Position numbers and translations under genes: made by a program
Shown here: positions 34,618 to 48,100 of the stretch, piece after piece
Layout: each line of letters opens with the position of its first letter
Numbering within the stretch: position 1 is the stretch's first letter
The notes under the pieces: model-generated
Database searches by the model: none
Told to the model about the DNA's origin: nothing
What the model saw: only the letters and a program-made list of their open reading frames with translations
Source of the DNA: Collybia mongolica
Taxonomy: Eukaryota; Basidiomycota; Agaricomycetes; Agaricales; Clitocybaceae
DNA length: 64,000 bases
Assembly (NCBI GenBank): GCA_013420905.1
Contig: JAAXNY010000001.1
Coordinates: forward strand, 1,054,001 to 1,118,000
Direction of reading: 5' to 3'

Positions 34618-36931
34618 ATGCCACTGCTGCACTTGGACTTGTACGCCGCGTATGTTCAATACCCTGATGACCCTTGGCTAACATCTTGGCTCTGGCAGGC
34701 CGTACATATTCTCTTCAACCGATACGAGCCGCGTCATGGTGGGGCGCTACTGTTGCTGACTGCCGGGCTTCCTTGCTTTGTTTCAGCGATTTTATTCATC
34801 TATGGAGGAGTTCATCCCAGTTTCTACAGTTTCTTCCAGACTGTATATATATTTCTCGGCAGCCTAGCCGTTTCCACCATCGCCTACCGAGTGTCTCCGT
34901 TCCATCCGTTAGCTCAATATCCTGGCCCGATTTTTCTCCGTGTCTCTCGTTTCTTTGCCCTCCATACCTTGCTTAGTGGGAAACAACATTTATACTACGA
35001 CAAGCTTCATCGCGTCTATGGGCCCTACTTGCGCACCGGTTTGTACAAAATATCGGATCTGCTTATTATTGCCTCATAGAAATCCCCATCAGGCCCCAAC
35101 CACGTCCATATCTCAGACGCTGCAGCTATACCTGTTGTCTTAGGTTCTCGAAAGTTCATCAAAAGCGCCCGTGAGGAATTCGCTATACGGAACACCTTGA
35201 TCAACTGGCTGAATCTTCTATTCACTGTACAGGGTATGACGCTGTGAAACGCTCGAAAGGAACCGCAAGCCTTCTCGGATTATCCGATCCCCAAGAACAT
35301 GCTGTCAGACGCAAGTATTGGGATCGAGCGCTCAACGGCGCAGCTCTGAGAAGTTATATTGAGCCGCTCAATCGCAGGGTTTCCCAACTACTCTCTGTCC
35401 TGGATGGGATGAGCGGTGGGCCTAGTCTGGATCTTTCGATTTGGCTTTCTTTCTTTTCGTAAGACTTTCCCAATGTTTCATTGAAATGCAGACTTACAAT
35501 CTTTTGCGGTAGCTTCGATTTCATGGGTGATTTAGCGTGAGAAAATCCCCTGTCTGCTATGACCACTAATTTTAACGCCCTTGTCCCACAGCTACGGAGG
35601 GATATTCCATGTGATGGAAAACAAGGGAGATACGGTTGGAATTATGCACCTGTCAGCTTTGGCACCACTGTGAGTAACAGAATATTCCTAAAGTATATTT
35701 AGGCTTCTGATACCGCTTAGCACTCATGAAGTTGCTGGCACCATACCGTGGATTCGGCCGTTCTACAACCTCCTTCCCATTCCAGTGAAGACCACTCGAC
35801 ATCTGCAATTCGCAAAAGATACCATTCTGCATAGGAAAGCTGTAGGCTCACCACATAGGGATCTCTTCTCGTATCTGGTAAGACCGATATTCTCTTGATT
35901 CTTCTAAATGTTTATAATTTGATAATAATAGACGGGTGAAGACGGTTTGGAGGACCCTTGCTTGTCGTTGCCGACACTCATCTCAGAGACGAGTTTTGCA
36001 ATTGTCGCCGGTATGAGGTTTTTATTTTCAAACAATCTAATACTTTCTGATATACGAAAAGGCTCTGACACGACAGCAGTCAGCATAGCCAACTTGTTCT
36101 ACTATGTGCTTTCCCATCCCAATGTGTATAAGCGTCTTCAGCATGAAATTGATACACACTCGGTTGGGGGTTCACACGACGATAATCATCAGCCTAGCGA
36201 TTTGTTCGACCCCATCTCCTTGGCACAGTTGCCTTACCTTAATGCAGTGATGTCTGAAATGCTTCATCTTTTGATGTTGTCCCTTGTCAATACTCATGAA
36301 ATTGTTTTGCAGAAACGAAACTCTACGTATGCAACCCCTAGTCCCTAATGGAGTTCAGCGCACACCTGTCTCTGACTCTGGTGAATTTTTGAATGGGCGG
36401 TACGTTTGGTGAACACAAAGATGGGTATAGAGGTTTAATCACATGGTTCTAGCTGGATCCCTGCGGGTACTGTTGTACAGGTATCAACTCATAGCGGTGT
36501 GCAAATTAAATGTTAAGTCTGATATATATATGCGTCACTGACATGCACTTAGTCCACCGTGATCCGGCCAACTTCGCCCCAAGTCCCGACGAATTTATTC
36601 CAGAAAGGTGGCTTTCCCCCAAGGAGCGGGGTCTTGATTTGGGGGAAGTGACACTGCGCACAGAGGCCTACTTTCCTTTTAGCTATGGTGAGTTATACTG
36701 TTAATCTACTTACAAACACAAACTCTGATACGTGACCCAGGTTATTCTGCTTGCGCCGGGAAGAGCCTAGCGCTAGTCGAGATGCGTGTCGTTACTGCCC
36801 GCTTGATGTGGCAGTTTGATATGCAGCTTGAAGATGGATGGAATTTGTTGGAGTGGGAGGAAAATCTCAAGGACTTCTATACTCTACAGAAAGGTCGTTT
36901 GCCTGTTGTTTTTCGAAGCCGACGTGGGTAA
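34618..36931 (+). CDS. Cytochrome P450 monooxygenase
   Basis: Twelve exons, all GT-AG and in frame: 34,618-35,038; 35,093-35,170; 35,233-35,458; 35,513-35,536; 35,592-35,669; 35,721-35,877; 35,932-36,010; 36,062-36,251; 36,313-36,399; 36,453-36,496; 36,553-36,687; 36,741-36,931, giving 569 residues. The N-terminus has two or more hydrophobic segments (about 42-95) and then the proline-rich hinge [10 protein letters not shown], typical of an ER-anchored enzyme. The I-helix is [13 protein letters not shown], the K-helix NETLRMQP (ExxR), then the PERF-type FIPERW and the heme motif [11 protein letters not shown] with the thiolate Cys. The residue pattern (AGSDTT, YSACAGK) suggests a CYP67/CYP5037-like basidiomycete clan; the family number is a guess. 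All key residues are intact. Needs a CPR partner, which is not in the window. Substrate unknown. Confidence 0.93.
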
Positions 36932-38903
36932 TCATGCACAGTACATTTCATTGGGCAATATCATATTTCAGCGTTCGGAACTTTTTTGATTGTACATGTG
37001 TTTCACTCTAGTCATATTGGGGTGTGTTACCTGTTTCAGAATGGAATCGAATATAAGTTGACTATAACTGGGTATATTTACGAATAGCCACACTCTTACC
37101 TGCTGCTTATTAGAGCTCTTTCACAACTTCCAAAAAGTTCTGGTAAAAACTCGGCTAACTTATTTTTTTGAGTTTCTTTGTGGAGTTTCAGCTCCGACAG
37201 ATCACGGGAATATATCCCAATTTATCGAACCATGTAACAGCCAATCCCTTAGATCGGTTAAGTAGAGTCAACTAGCAGTAGTCGTGATTCGGGCAACAGA
37301 GCGCACCTTTATGATGTACAAAGGTCATGTTGCCGTGGTCAGCATCATAGCGGAGTGACTGTAGAGCCCAACGTTTTGTGAAACCCGCTTAACATTTCTC
37401 CAAGAAATTCATAATTTTTGAGTTGCGAAAGAGCTCTATTGACACACGCGAAATCAGCGTTCACCATTATAAATAGTAATGCCCTCCTCCACCCAAAAAA
37501 TCACCCTGGGGGTACTACTCGCGAATTACTATACTGATCCGACATTTGCAACATTTTGAGAGTTTCATCTCTACAAGCATGAGTTTTTCCTCTTACCCCT
37601 TCAAACTTGGGAGAATTCAAGGGGGTGGCGGGACGGGAATCCCGAACACCAGGAGAAGGGGGGGGGCGTCCGCCTGGGGCCGAATCCTTTTTTTGGACTT
37701 GAGTTGAAATAGGCCGGAACAGCCCGCAGAATCGCCGCTGGACGTTTACAGCAACCAGTATGCCTCGGCGAAGTTAAGGAGCATTGAGAAGCAGTTGTAA
37801 TGTAAATAGTTCATAATAATGGCTTTTTTTCGTCACAATATTGGTTGGAAAGATGCCTGGAAACACAAAGATGCCCAAGCTGTGAGGCTAGTGGGTCTAC
37901 AAAGCGCAGACGTTACGCTGCATAGGGCCTATTTAGCTTATGTCAAATTTATTTGAAATGCTTTTGAAATTTTTTCCATGAAAAGCACGATTACTCAATC
38001 AAAACATACCATATAAGGCAGGAGAGGGGTCCCAGTGAGCCCTTAAAAAAAACGAGTGGATATCATATTTTCCCGTTCCGTCACCCCTTGGGAGAATTAT
38101 GAAAAACTATCTTGAAAATAAGTTTCTGACTGTATTTTTAGAGGGGAGGAGCATGACCGAGAGGACGTGTCTGAAACTGCTGTTTGGTTCGTGACAGATG
38201 CCGATAATGCTGTGAGGCGATATATATGATATATTCTGCATCTTATCTAAGTATAGCACGAAGATCAGATGCGTCGGCTTGCCGGAGTTGGAATAATGTC
38301 ACTCTCCTCGTCACTCAAAACTGCACAGACTTCGTATTCCCTAGACCTTGCAACATCCGCCCACAGTACCCTCATTAACTGATGCGATATGAAGCTGCTG
38401 CATATCTTGTTGCTCGGAGCCAGCCTGGTGTAAACGTCGTTACAGCAACACCCGATCACCTGTTTTCCCTCTCGTTCACGAAGACCTATTCGGTTTTCTT
38501 CATTCTAACTTGAGATTCTTCATTCTGTATATTACACAGTATTGTGGTTTATTTTCTGAAACCTTAGACCTACGGTAAATATTTTGCGTTACATGAACCC
38601 TTTGCATTACGTGAACACGTATAGTACTCATGTGCAAAAGATCAAACAGTGATCCAGGTGGATCAGAGTCTGATTCACAGATTTCGGTGGACGAATTTAG
38701 ACTGACTTCCCACGTCACAAACCATCATGCACTACGGCCTTCTCGAGTATAATCTTCTGCCGTTGTGGCCGGAACATATCAGGTTTTCGTCGCGTCGAAC
38801 ACAAGTTCAACATCATGCTATTCCTGTCTATCATTACCGCAGTATACAAGGCCTAACTAACGTGAGAAGCGTAGTCCATCTCAATCGACCCTCAGCTTAC
38901 GCC
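36932..38903. other. Intergenic, no gene seen
   Basis: No coding region, tRNA or repeat was recognised in almost 2 kb. It includes a G-rich run at about 37,658-37,667. The last few hundred bases are the MFS gene promoter. Confidence 0.5.
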
Positions 38904-40671
38904 ATGCTGTCTCGTCCCCCTAGCGTTAGCAACTCGGAGAATCCTGAACCTCTCAAAGAACGGATTGCAGTCGACCCCAACATTTACCAAATAAAGGATG
39001 GGGGCCGCGAAGCATGGTGTACCATGTTTGGAGGGTGAATTACTATGTCTCTGCTTTTCTCACCGCCCTCGCATAAACCCATTTCATTGTAGGCTTCTCT
39101 CGCTGACCGCCGTATATGGTTATCAGAATGCATTCGGGGTTTATCAGGATCTGTATACGCGCTCTGGTGCGGCCTCTCCGCAGCGGGTGAGCTGGATTGG
39201 GTCAACACAGCTTGCACTCATGGTGGCCTTGGGTCTTCCTGCCGGTAAACTTCTTGATATGGGGTATTTTCGTATCACCACGCTCGTTGGGTCATTGATA
39301 TACATTTTCTCGTAAGTTATCATACATATCATATATTTTTGCTTCTAATGTCTTCTCGAAGACTCTTCATGGTTTCCATCGCGCACCCGGATAAATACTA
39401 CCAAGTTTTCCTTTCTCAAGGCCTAGGCATGGGCATTGGTACAGGCTTGATCTACGTCCCTTCCCTTGCTGTTCAGGCCCATCACTGGAAACGATACCGC
39501 CCTTTAGCCATGGGTGTTGTGATAAGTGGTAGGTGCGGATGGATCCTCTTATCAGAACTGACTTTGCACCCCAGGCTCGTCGATCGGTGGAATTTTCTTC
39601 CCTATCATGTTGAACCAACTCTTTAAAGGCCAGGCTGGATTCCCATGGGGAGTTCGCGCTTCAGCGTTTGTTGTCCTGGGATTGTTGATTGCGGCAAATT
39701 TTCTCATGACAGCTCGACCGATGCCAAAGGAGCTTAAACGACCTCCTCCAGCATTAAAAGTTCTTCTAACTGATGTGCCCTATGTCCTGGGCACTCTTGG
39801 CGGAACCGTTGCCGATTGGGGTTTCTTCTTCCCTTGTGCGTCCGCTGGAAGTTCATGTAGGGTTCCATTGACGAAGAGTATTAGATTTCTACATGCAACT
39901 TTTCGCAATTTTGAAGGGCGTCAACCCCAATAAAGCATTTTATCTGGTTCGTCGACACCGGATATTCCAACTCTATGAACTCAATTGTCTACTCTTAGCT
40001 CGCCGCACTAAACGCAGCATCTATTCCCGGAAGACTCGTACCTAACATCCTTGGGCAGAAATTTGGAATATTCAACGTTTTATGTTTCTGCTGCCTCGTT
40101 TGTGGTGCCTTGGTCTTCGCGATGTTCCACATCAGTACATTTGGTGAATGCCTTGTGTTTGCCATCCTGTACGGATTTTTCTCGGTACGAACTTAAAAAA
40201 ATATCCTTCTTCTGTCTACAATTGAAGTGATGTGTGTATAGGGCGGATGTAAGGTTCCTCCTACGGCAACATGCTCGACGCACCTGACGAAAGCTACTGT
40301 CTAGTTCTCTCTTTACTATCGCCAGCGATAGCGGTTCTAGCCAAGGATGAGAGTGAAATGGGGTGAGGATGCTCGTTTTTCAATGATAGTTCAGAGCTGA
40401 AATCAAACATATCCAGTATCCGCTTGGGATTATCATACTTCGTGACATCCGTAGGTGCACTAACAGGGCCACCCATAGATGGTGCTCTATTAGGGACGAC
40501 ATTTCCATGGTGGAAGCCGATTACATGGAGCGGTGTATGTCTTTCTTCACGAGTCCCAGAATCACACTACATCTGTTTTCCCGTCGACAGGTAACTGTTA
40601 TTATTGGCCTTTTCTTGCTGTTAGGTTCGCGACACCTGCTTTCCAGGAGACTCAATTCGTTCTGGATCTAA
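38904..40671 (+). CDS. Monocarboxylate-type MFS transporter
   Basis: Ten exons: 38,904-39,034; 39,093-39,311; 39,362-39,528; 39,575-39,835; 39,885-39,946; 39,999-40,184; 40,242-40,248; 40,305-40,362; 40,417-40,534; 40,591-40,671, all in frame, giving 429 residues. A polar N-terminus is followed by about 12 hydrophobic segments. Landmarks are TAVYGYQNAFGVYQDLY (TM1 region), SQGLGMGIGTGLIYVPSL (TM4), and GVVISGSSIGGIFFPIML (TM5), which are typical of fungal MCT/Mch-type major facilitators. The exon 40,242-40,248 is a 7-nt microexon needed to keep TM10 (GFFSGGFLSLLSPAIAVLAK) in frame. I chose the ATG at 38,904 because the frame upstream looks non-coding. It probably moves a monocarboxylate or similar organic acid at the plasma membrane. 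Convergent with the FAD oxidoreductase 370 bp away. Confidence 0.92.
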
Positions 40672-41041
40672 GCAGAGAGTATCATACAATATGGGAGCAC
40701 GAGGGCAAGAGGTGTCAGACCTTCCGATCCTGAACCCCTTAGTAGCAAAGAATCCTTTATGTCCTAAACTGTCGTGGGGGAACTGTACCATATACATCCT
40801 ATGAAGACTCTATAACTAGTTTATGTTCCGAGTTGACTTCCCGTAGTGCAATCTGCCATCTTGGTTAATAAAGAAGCCACTCGCCTGTCGTGCAAACCAC
40901 ATATATTCCCCATCACTTAGGCCTTCAGGCTTCGGGCCTGATTCGAGGATTCTGGGGTCATTTTCGTAGTAGTGGCAACTGAATCATCCCTTATCTTCTG
41001 TATGTACCTGGTTTCAAAGGTTCGTGTGGGACAATAATCAA

Positions 41042-42658
41042 TTACTTGAAGTCTGGCTCAATAGCCCAACCCATGTTCCAAACCATCTTCGGGTCATAAA
41101 CCGCTTTGACCTTCTTCAAGCGATTGAGATTTTCCCCAAATACCTCTTCTGCGCTGTCGTAATCTGGCCCAAGAGAAAAGTTGGTCGGCGTCGCAAACTT
41201 TACCCCTGTCCTTTCAATGTTCGTGGTCCTGACGTACGTAGTCATCTTAGTCACCCATTCTCGAGCAGGGGCATCCGATTCTGGCAGAGAATGCCTGGCA
41301 TGAAGGATACATCAGCAGGTTCGGTTCGATATGGTGAGTTTACGAACCTTCCAGTAATGACAACGTAGTAATGTGGTTTTCGGGCAGGGAAGGCAGTGTC
41401 TGCCTGCGCGACCTCGGCAATTTTATCTCTGGGATTGAACTCCCACAGCATCATTGAGCGCTTGTGCTCCTCCTTCTCAGTAAACGTGACCCATTCACGG
41501 AATACCGTGCTGATAACGTCTTCCCAGGCCTCGCTAAACAGTGCACCTCCATTTACAGATCTTGGCGGGACGTCCGCTAGATGGGAGTCGGCGCCGTGTG
41601 AGAAAACGTTGTAGCTCGGTGCAATTCCTATTCTCTCAAATACAGGGGTGACGGTGGTGCGAAAAGGCGCGATGCGTTTCTCCGCATTCCCGTCGTCATT
41701 TTCGATGTATGGGAGGGCGATAATACTCGGCTAGAAACTTTGCGATTAGATCTTCTCAAATCCACGACAAGCTATGAGAGGCGGAACTTACATGAAAATA
41801 AGGAGCGGAGCGCGCGAACATGAGAACGAGACTGGAATTGGCCAGTTGGGTTTTAAGAAAGTCCTGTTAAGAGTATGTCACTATCTTGTCATAATGTGAG
41901 TGTAAGCGTGAAGTGCATACACGAGTGACGTCGAGGACTTTTGGGAGATCTGTTCCAGGATAAACCAAGGCACCAACGAGGGCGGGGTGGTACGGATATG
42001 TTCTCAATACGAACTCAGTCACGACGCCAAATTGGTTGGTACCACCTCGATGTTTTGGACCGTTAATTTTGAGTCGACCACACCGATAAGGCAAAAGCTC
42101 ACCTCGGATAGCCCAAAATAAATCAGGTTCTTCGTCTTTGCTGCATTGAACAACCCGGCCATCCGCCAACACCACAGTTGCTTTCAGAAGATTGTCAATC
42201 GCCATGCCATACTGCCCTGAAAGGCTCGAATATCCGCCCCCGGTAAGGTAGCCTCCGACGCCCACGAACCATACGCTGCCACCGACAACGACTAGCTTGT
42301 GTTCATCCAGTGCAGAATACACATCTCCCCAAAGTGCGCCCCCTTGTATAGCAACCGATGTTTTATCGGCCGAAAGAGTAACTTTACTAAACCGTGACAG
42401 GTCAACAACTAAGCCTCCTTCAGATGAAGATGCTGTCGAGGTATGACAACCCCCGCCCTTCACAGCAATTTCGAGAGGAGGGGTCCTGGAGAGCACGAAT
42501 TGGATCGAAAGCTGAACATCCGAAACGGTAGCTGGGTAAACAATGTAGGATGGATGAAGCACAGAGGTGAGAGAGTGCCGGGCGATCGCATCTTTGTAAG
42601 TACTAGAAGACGGCGTTAGGATAGATCCTTGGAAACCTAGGTCACTGATGTTCGTCAT
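41042..42658 (-). CDS. FAD-linked oxidoreductase (BBE/VAO type)
   Basis: Five exons on the minus strand: 42,658-42,103; 42,045-41,921; 41,863-41,792; 41,730-41,348; 41,294-41,042, in frame, giving 462 residues. The PCMH FAD-binding domain starts near residue 36 with VLHPSYIVYPATVSDVQ. AVKGGGCHTSTASSSEGG carries the His expected for covalent 8-alpha FAD linkage. GGGYSSLSGQYGMAIDNLL has no Cys at the second attachment site, so attachment should be single. AIRGGTNQFGVVTEF is the family signature. The C-terminal BBE domain ends with YDPKMVWNMG. Such enzymes oxidise alcohols, sugars or alkaloid-like compounds with O2. No signal peptide is obvious. Intact; substrate unknown. Confidence 0.92.
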
Positions 42659-43179
42659 GGCAGTTGTTTCAGAGTTTTCCAGGTAGATGAGTCAATCCTA
42701 AACCTCGCGCTTTTATATTCCTTTGGTGTCGAGGAGAAGAAGGATGAACTGGGGTCGCGTCTTATATCTCCGAAGGAACATTGTACTGCGGCCGCAAAAG
42801 ATTAGAACCGTGCTCATTACTACTCGCAGAGAAGACACATTCATTAAAATGCTCACCCTTGTTTCATTCGAATATTCGAATAGTTTTTTTCAATTTTGTC
42901 AGTGTTACCAAGTACTCTAGTCATCCTAACTCGTGAATAGTTCAAGGTTGTGAGGTTGTCACGTCTGTCATGGTCATGGGGAATTCATCACTGTCTGAAC
43001 GCCGAGTTGTCCGAGAGGATATTGCAACGCACGGACCACAGTTGCCCTCCCACGTGATTCAGGACTCAGACAGAACCAACGCTGACGTCATCCAGGTTAA
43101 CCAAAGATCTTCCTCAAAAGCACAAAATGGGATCGAAAGGGCGTGTAAACTCCCCTCCCAGAACTAAACTCTTGTCCCA

Positions 43180-44451
43180 ATGTCTGACACTGTTATTCGT
43201 GAAGTACGGGAACCCAGCTGTATCGGTGGTAGAGACTAACAACTATGCAGGTCGTAAAGAACGTGTGGACCTTTTCGCGGTGTGTACAATGAACTTACGC
43301 ATTTATAGCGTGTCTCATCGGTCGCAACAGCCCTTTTGCTCGCTTCGGGATTTTTCCAGTTGGGGGAAGGTCTACTGCTATCAAGATGAAAGACGGGGGT
43401 ATCTGGATTTTAGCTTCAACCCCACTAAATGAAGAAACGAAAAGCAAGCTGGAAGAGTTGGGTCCTGTGAAGTGAGTCACATCTTGTGCGACCCATGATA
43501 GCAATTAACGTGTTATATTACTCTCAAGGTACATCATGGGTGCAGATGCAGTTCATCATCTCTTTCTCAGTACTTTAGCTTCATCAGACACACTGAGCGT
43601 TGTAATACTGACATGTTATCCATGAAGGTGATTACAAGCGAACGTATCCGGATGCCAAACTCATCGCGCCCAAGGAGGCTATAGAGAACCATGAAAATAA
43701 GGAACTCAAATTCGATGGAGGTTAGTCGCTCATATTTTGACCTCATGCCTTTAATCTCACATTGATATATGTACGTAAAGTCTGGGGCACAGATCCGGTA
43801 GGTACTAAATATGGTTACGAAGACGAGGTCCGTTCGTATTACGTTCCTAGTATACGTGACCTGATGGTCTGGGTAACAATCATCAGATCAGTGCTTGGTG
43901 AAATTCATTTATTAATCTTTCCTGTTATACGCACGATTAACGGACTCCATCGCGCAGCTTCTTCTCCGGATTCAAGAATAAAGATGTCGCGTTTTTCCAT
44001 CCTGAGTCCAAAGTCATGATTGAAGCAGATCTATTGTTCAATCTTCCCCCGACTGAGCAGGTATATAGATATAATCATTTAAGATTACATGGGGCTCATT
44101 ATTCTATCAGTATTCAAAGTCAAAATCTTCAGGAAAAATTCCCTTCTTCGGCACATTGGGGCCATCTTCCTGGTTACATCCCAGATTCGCTTGGAATCTA
44201 GGCATTGATAAAGAGTAGATTCCGTTCATTCAACTTTCAACATTGTTGTCACTTATATCTGTTTTCCAGTGCCATGAGGCGCGACGCGAAGACTGTTGCC
44301 GGTTGGGACTTTGAGAAGATCATCCCTTGCCATGGAGTAAGTATCAGTGTCATCTATATTTCGGCGTATTCTTGAACAACCTCTTCAGGATGTTATCGAG
44401 ACAGATGGAAACAAAGCGTGGAGAGAGGCATATAAATTTTATCTCGATTGA
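43180..44451 (+). CDS. DUF4336-like metallo-beta-lactamase-fold protein
   Basis: Spliced reading from the ATG at 43,180: MSDTVIREVVKNVWTFSRPF, then FGIFPVGGRSTAIKM, GGIWILASTPLNEETKSKL and VKYIMGADAVHHLFLS. Further exons give YKRTYPDAKLIAPKEAIEN, FHPESKVMIEADLLFNLPP and DFEKIIPCHGDVIETDGNKA, with a stop at 44,451. About nine exons; introns are about 47-65 nt. The gene follows the DUF4336 / MBL-like pattern: a V-H-H block where MBL enzymes have HxHxDH, and IIPCHGDVI near the end. The usual metal cluster is incomplete, so hydrolase activity is uncertain. Exons around 43,790-43,960 are the least certain part. Role unknown. It lies divergently next to the FAD oxidoreductase. Confidence 0.8.
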
Positions 44452-45157
44452 ACTGTCACTTACTCTAATGCGCATTAAACTCGTTCGTCTCTTGGGTTCT
44501 CTGTTATAATCATATTCTTGTAACAATATACATTAGCCTTTCGAGTTGTTACCCATACCAGGACTCAGTTGTGCCTCCATCTCCCGGAATAATCCGGACG
44601 ATCCTACTCTCCACATCGATTCAAACTTTCATTAGTGCTTCTGTCAAGGAAACTTAGCTGTGTGTATCGTGGATTTTACTGTGGTGCCATGGTCGGACAC
44701 TCCCCAGGAGAAGCATTTGTAAAAGGCTAGTCGGAAACGCCCTCCAAAAACGGACCGGTGTCTTTAGCAAATCACGTCAAGGGTTCTGATCAATGACCAC
44801 CACGACCTTGCCACGAGGCGTCGACACTGGGAACCTGTCCCCTTACGGAAAGGCGGCAGCAGCAATTACATTGACCTACATATCCTAGTGCTCATCTTCA
44901 TCCATCCAATCTGCACCGTCACGTAACGATTCAATGCCAAAACCCAATCGTGAGGGGACGGCCTCAGTGCTGAGGTTCGCGACGATGGAGGCCTAGGATT
45001 GGGTGGCTGGCCGACCCCGAGATTCATCCAGAATTGCCGCCCAATGGCACGCGCTTACCTCGCACCCCAGAACGCCTCATGTTCATGTTTGCGCTGCGCC
45101 TTCAGTGACTCTTAACAACCAACCTCCACGCATCCCACTGCCTATCTTCCCACCAAA
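44452..45157. other. Intergenic, no gene seen
   Basis: No coding or RNA gene recognised. The right end is CpG-rich and probably holds the promoter of the zinc-finger gene. Confidence 0.5.
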
Positions 45158-48100
45158 ATGCCAGTCTGCCTCCATTGTAACAGGAAGTTTTCGAACAAGG
45201 AGGCTCTGCACCAGCACATCAAGAGCTCGAGCGTCGAGCACCCCTACTGTGCCCCGTGTGATCGTCGTTTCATCAGCCAAGCGGCTTGTGACGCAGTAAG
45301 CGGATTAAGCCACATCTCCCTTGCGCCTTTGTTGATAATTAGAGCACAGCATATGACCGCGAAACACCCTGCAACATTTGATTGTGGTTTGTGCAATCGG
45401 AGCTTCCCCGCTCTGTTTGCCCTGGAGGACCATTATCGTGGTTCGATATCTCACCCCAACTGCCCGAAGTGTGGTCGGGGGTTTAAGGATAATGCGGAGC
45501 GAGATGAGGTACGCACACATCCTTATGTTTTTGCCCATTTGTTCTAGTCGCTCAACACTCATGGGCAGCACCACCAAACTGCGCACCCTCGTGTTCCCTG
45601 TCATCCATGCGACGGAATGATGCTTTATGAAGAAGCACTCGAAGACCATTATCTTCAGTCATCAAACCACCCTTCCTGCAGGGGGTGCAACCGTGGGTTC
45701 AAGGACGACTCTATGCATGCAGAGGTAATAGCCTCACTTCGCAGTTGATATTGTACAAAGACTTATGGTGGATATGTTATTCAATAGCATGTTGGACTCG
45801 TACACCCAGAACTCCGGTGTGACCCCTGTGAGCGTAGGTTCGAGACCGCCGAGGCGCTCCAGAACCACTATTTTGCATCTGCGAACCACCCGGATTGTAC
45901 TGTGTGCAACCGGGGATTCAAGGACGATGATGAGCATCGTGCGGTAAGTGTTCATTCGATTGTTGTGGGAATTCTATTTTTACATTCTCTGCAGCACATG
46001 CAAACCCACCGAGCAATCACGAAGATTGAACCGGATGCGAGTCTCGGTTCGGCGGGCTCGGTGCACGGCTTCTCCCCGCTCAGCCCTCGGACTTTCCAGG
46101 TACGCTACACATTTTTTTTTATCGTTGTGCATCAAAATGATGTTTGTCATTTCTAGGACTTGGTTGTGGTAGATGCTATGAAAGACGTGATATCCTCACC
46201 CGCTTTATCGCTCCCTATGAATTTTGCCTCGCCTCTCATGGATGTACAGACCCCAAATTTCAGCCCGGTTGCTCTCCCTCGCCCCGGGCGAATTGTGGAA
46301 GAGGTATGGGCTGCTCGTGATGTATTTGGTCTCCCCGTCTCGCTGCAGTACTTTCGACTGATTATGATACTATCAGAATGTTCAAACATCGTTTTCTCGC
46401 GCGCCACAAAAGCCATCTAATTTGAGCAAATCTACGCGGGCAACGCCGTTCCTCATGCGTTCTCAGATGGGTGATTTCGATCCAGTACAGGTTGTACGCA
46501 TTATCATGTTAGCAATGGAGGACAATTACTTACACTCGAAATTAGCAGGACCACTCGCCCATTGAAGAGTACTCGCCTCGACGAATGTCAGATCCGCCTC
46601 CACAAACTGCAAAGGCCATCGCACCCCACTTCACTTCGCCATCGGACGACGCTAAAGCCACATGGCATGGAAATGATGTATGTAACTCATTCGATATGGT
46701 AGATTTGTCCCTCACATGTACTCGTATTATCATAGGGGCAAATGCATGAGGAATTTGTTCCAAGTTGGCGCTCCCGAAACTTGAGGCCCTCTGCTGGTAT
46801 GAACCAATTCTCCGATGCACAAGCCGCAAGACAATTTTCAACCTCCATGAAATACGGGCTATATGCAGGAAGCGCGGCGTCTCGACTGACCTCTAGTAAT
46901 CTGCAGCCCCCCACACGAATCCCGAGGGTAAACGACAAAGCCCCCTTAGATTCGTCTCTTGCACCACTTCAAGTGAATTGGCGCGAAATTTTGGGAGACA
47001 AAATAGTCGTCCAGCGCGACCCGGAATCCAGTCTATCTGACGACATCTCAACCCAGGCCGTGGATACCCCCATCCATAACTTCGCAGCACTGGAATCGGG
47101 CTCAAACCCTTTTGGTCGTGAAAGCCTATCGTCAAACAACTCCAGCTTTCCTGGCAGCTCTTTTTCTCCATGGTCTCCACAGCCAGTAGGTTACCCAAAT
47201 ATCATGCGAATGCGTTTCTCACCAACAAGCTCGCTACTGTAGCCTGAAATAATAGTCTCACCAACCAATACACAACCAGACGACCCCACACGAAACGCCC
47301 TCCCTTACAGGTTTGTCCTCATATTTAGAGTACATCCCTCGTATGAATCTTATCATTTCCAGCAACTTCTCCGGCTCAGAGCATTCTCAGTCGCCTGAAG
47401 TTTTTTCTCCTGTTGGTCTTGCTCCCCTGCCCATGGTCTCGCCGTTGGCGTCTAGTCCTATCGATGTTCCCTTCTCACACTCTAGGCCCAGCACTGATGC
47501 TAAGATTACTCCTTTGTTGGCTGAGAACTCATCGAAATCTACTTTACATCTTGCGCTGGATACGAAGCTCCCTGAAAGTCCATCTATGTCCTCGATTGCC
47601 TCCTCTCAGCAAAGTTTCGCCACTTCTCCACAGGATCTCGAGTGGGATGACCAGATACACGAAGAGATTTTGTCTGTAAAGCTACCAGATAGTCCTATGT
47701 CAGATGCTCATACTTCGTCGTCGCTCGCAACCCCTTCAATGTCGTACCGTGTCCTCGAAGAAGATAGTGAGTGTGTAATATCTTCCTGGGACTCTCCTAA
47801 CGTGCTTTCGTTGTAGCTTCAGGCGGCACGGAAAAACTGTTTGGGCACCTCAGTCCATCTGGGAAAGATGTGGACACAGAGGAGACCCTCATCAATGAGG
47901 ACCAGTCTTCGTATAATTCAAAACAACTCTTGACACCCTCGAGCCCTGACACGCCTCAAGACGGGCCATCACAGCGCATGCATTGCCGACTGTGCCAATC
48001 AGATCCTTGCGAAGACCTGACTGCTACGATGTGCGGGCATATCTTCTGTTATCGGTGCGTTTAAAGCATATGAAAACATTTCACCTGTATCGATATTTTA

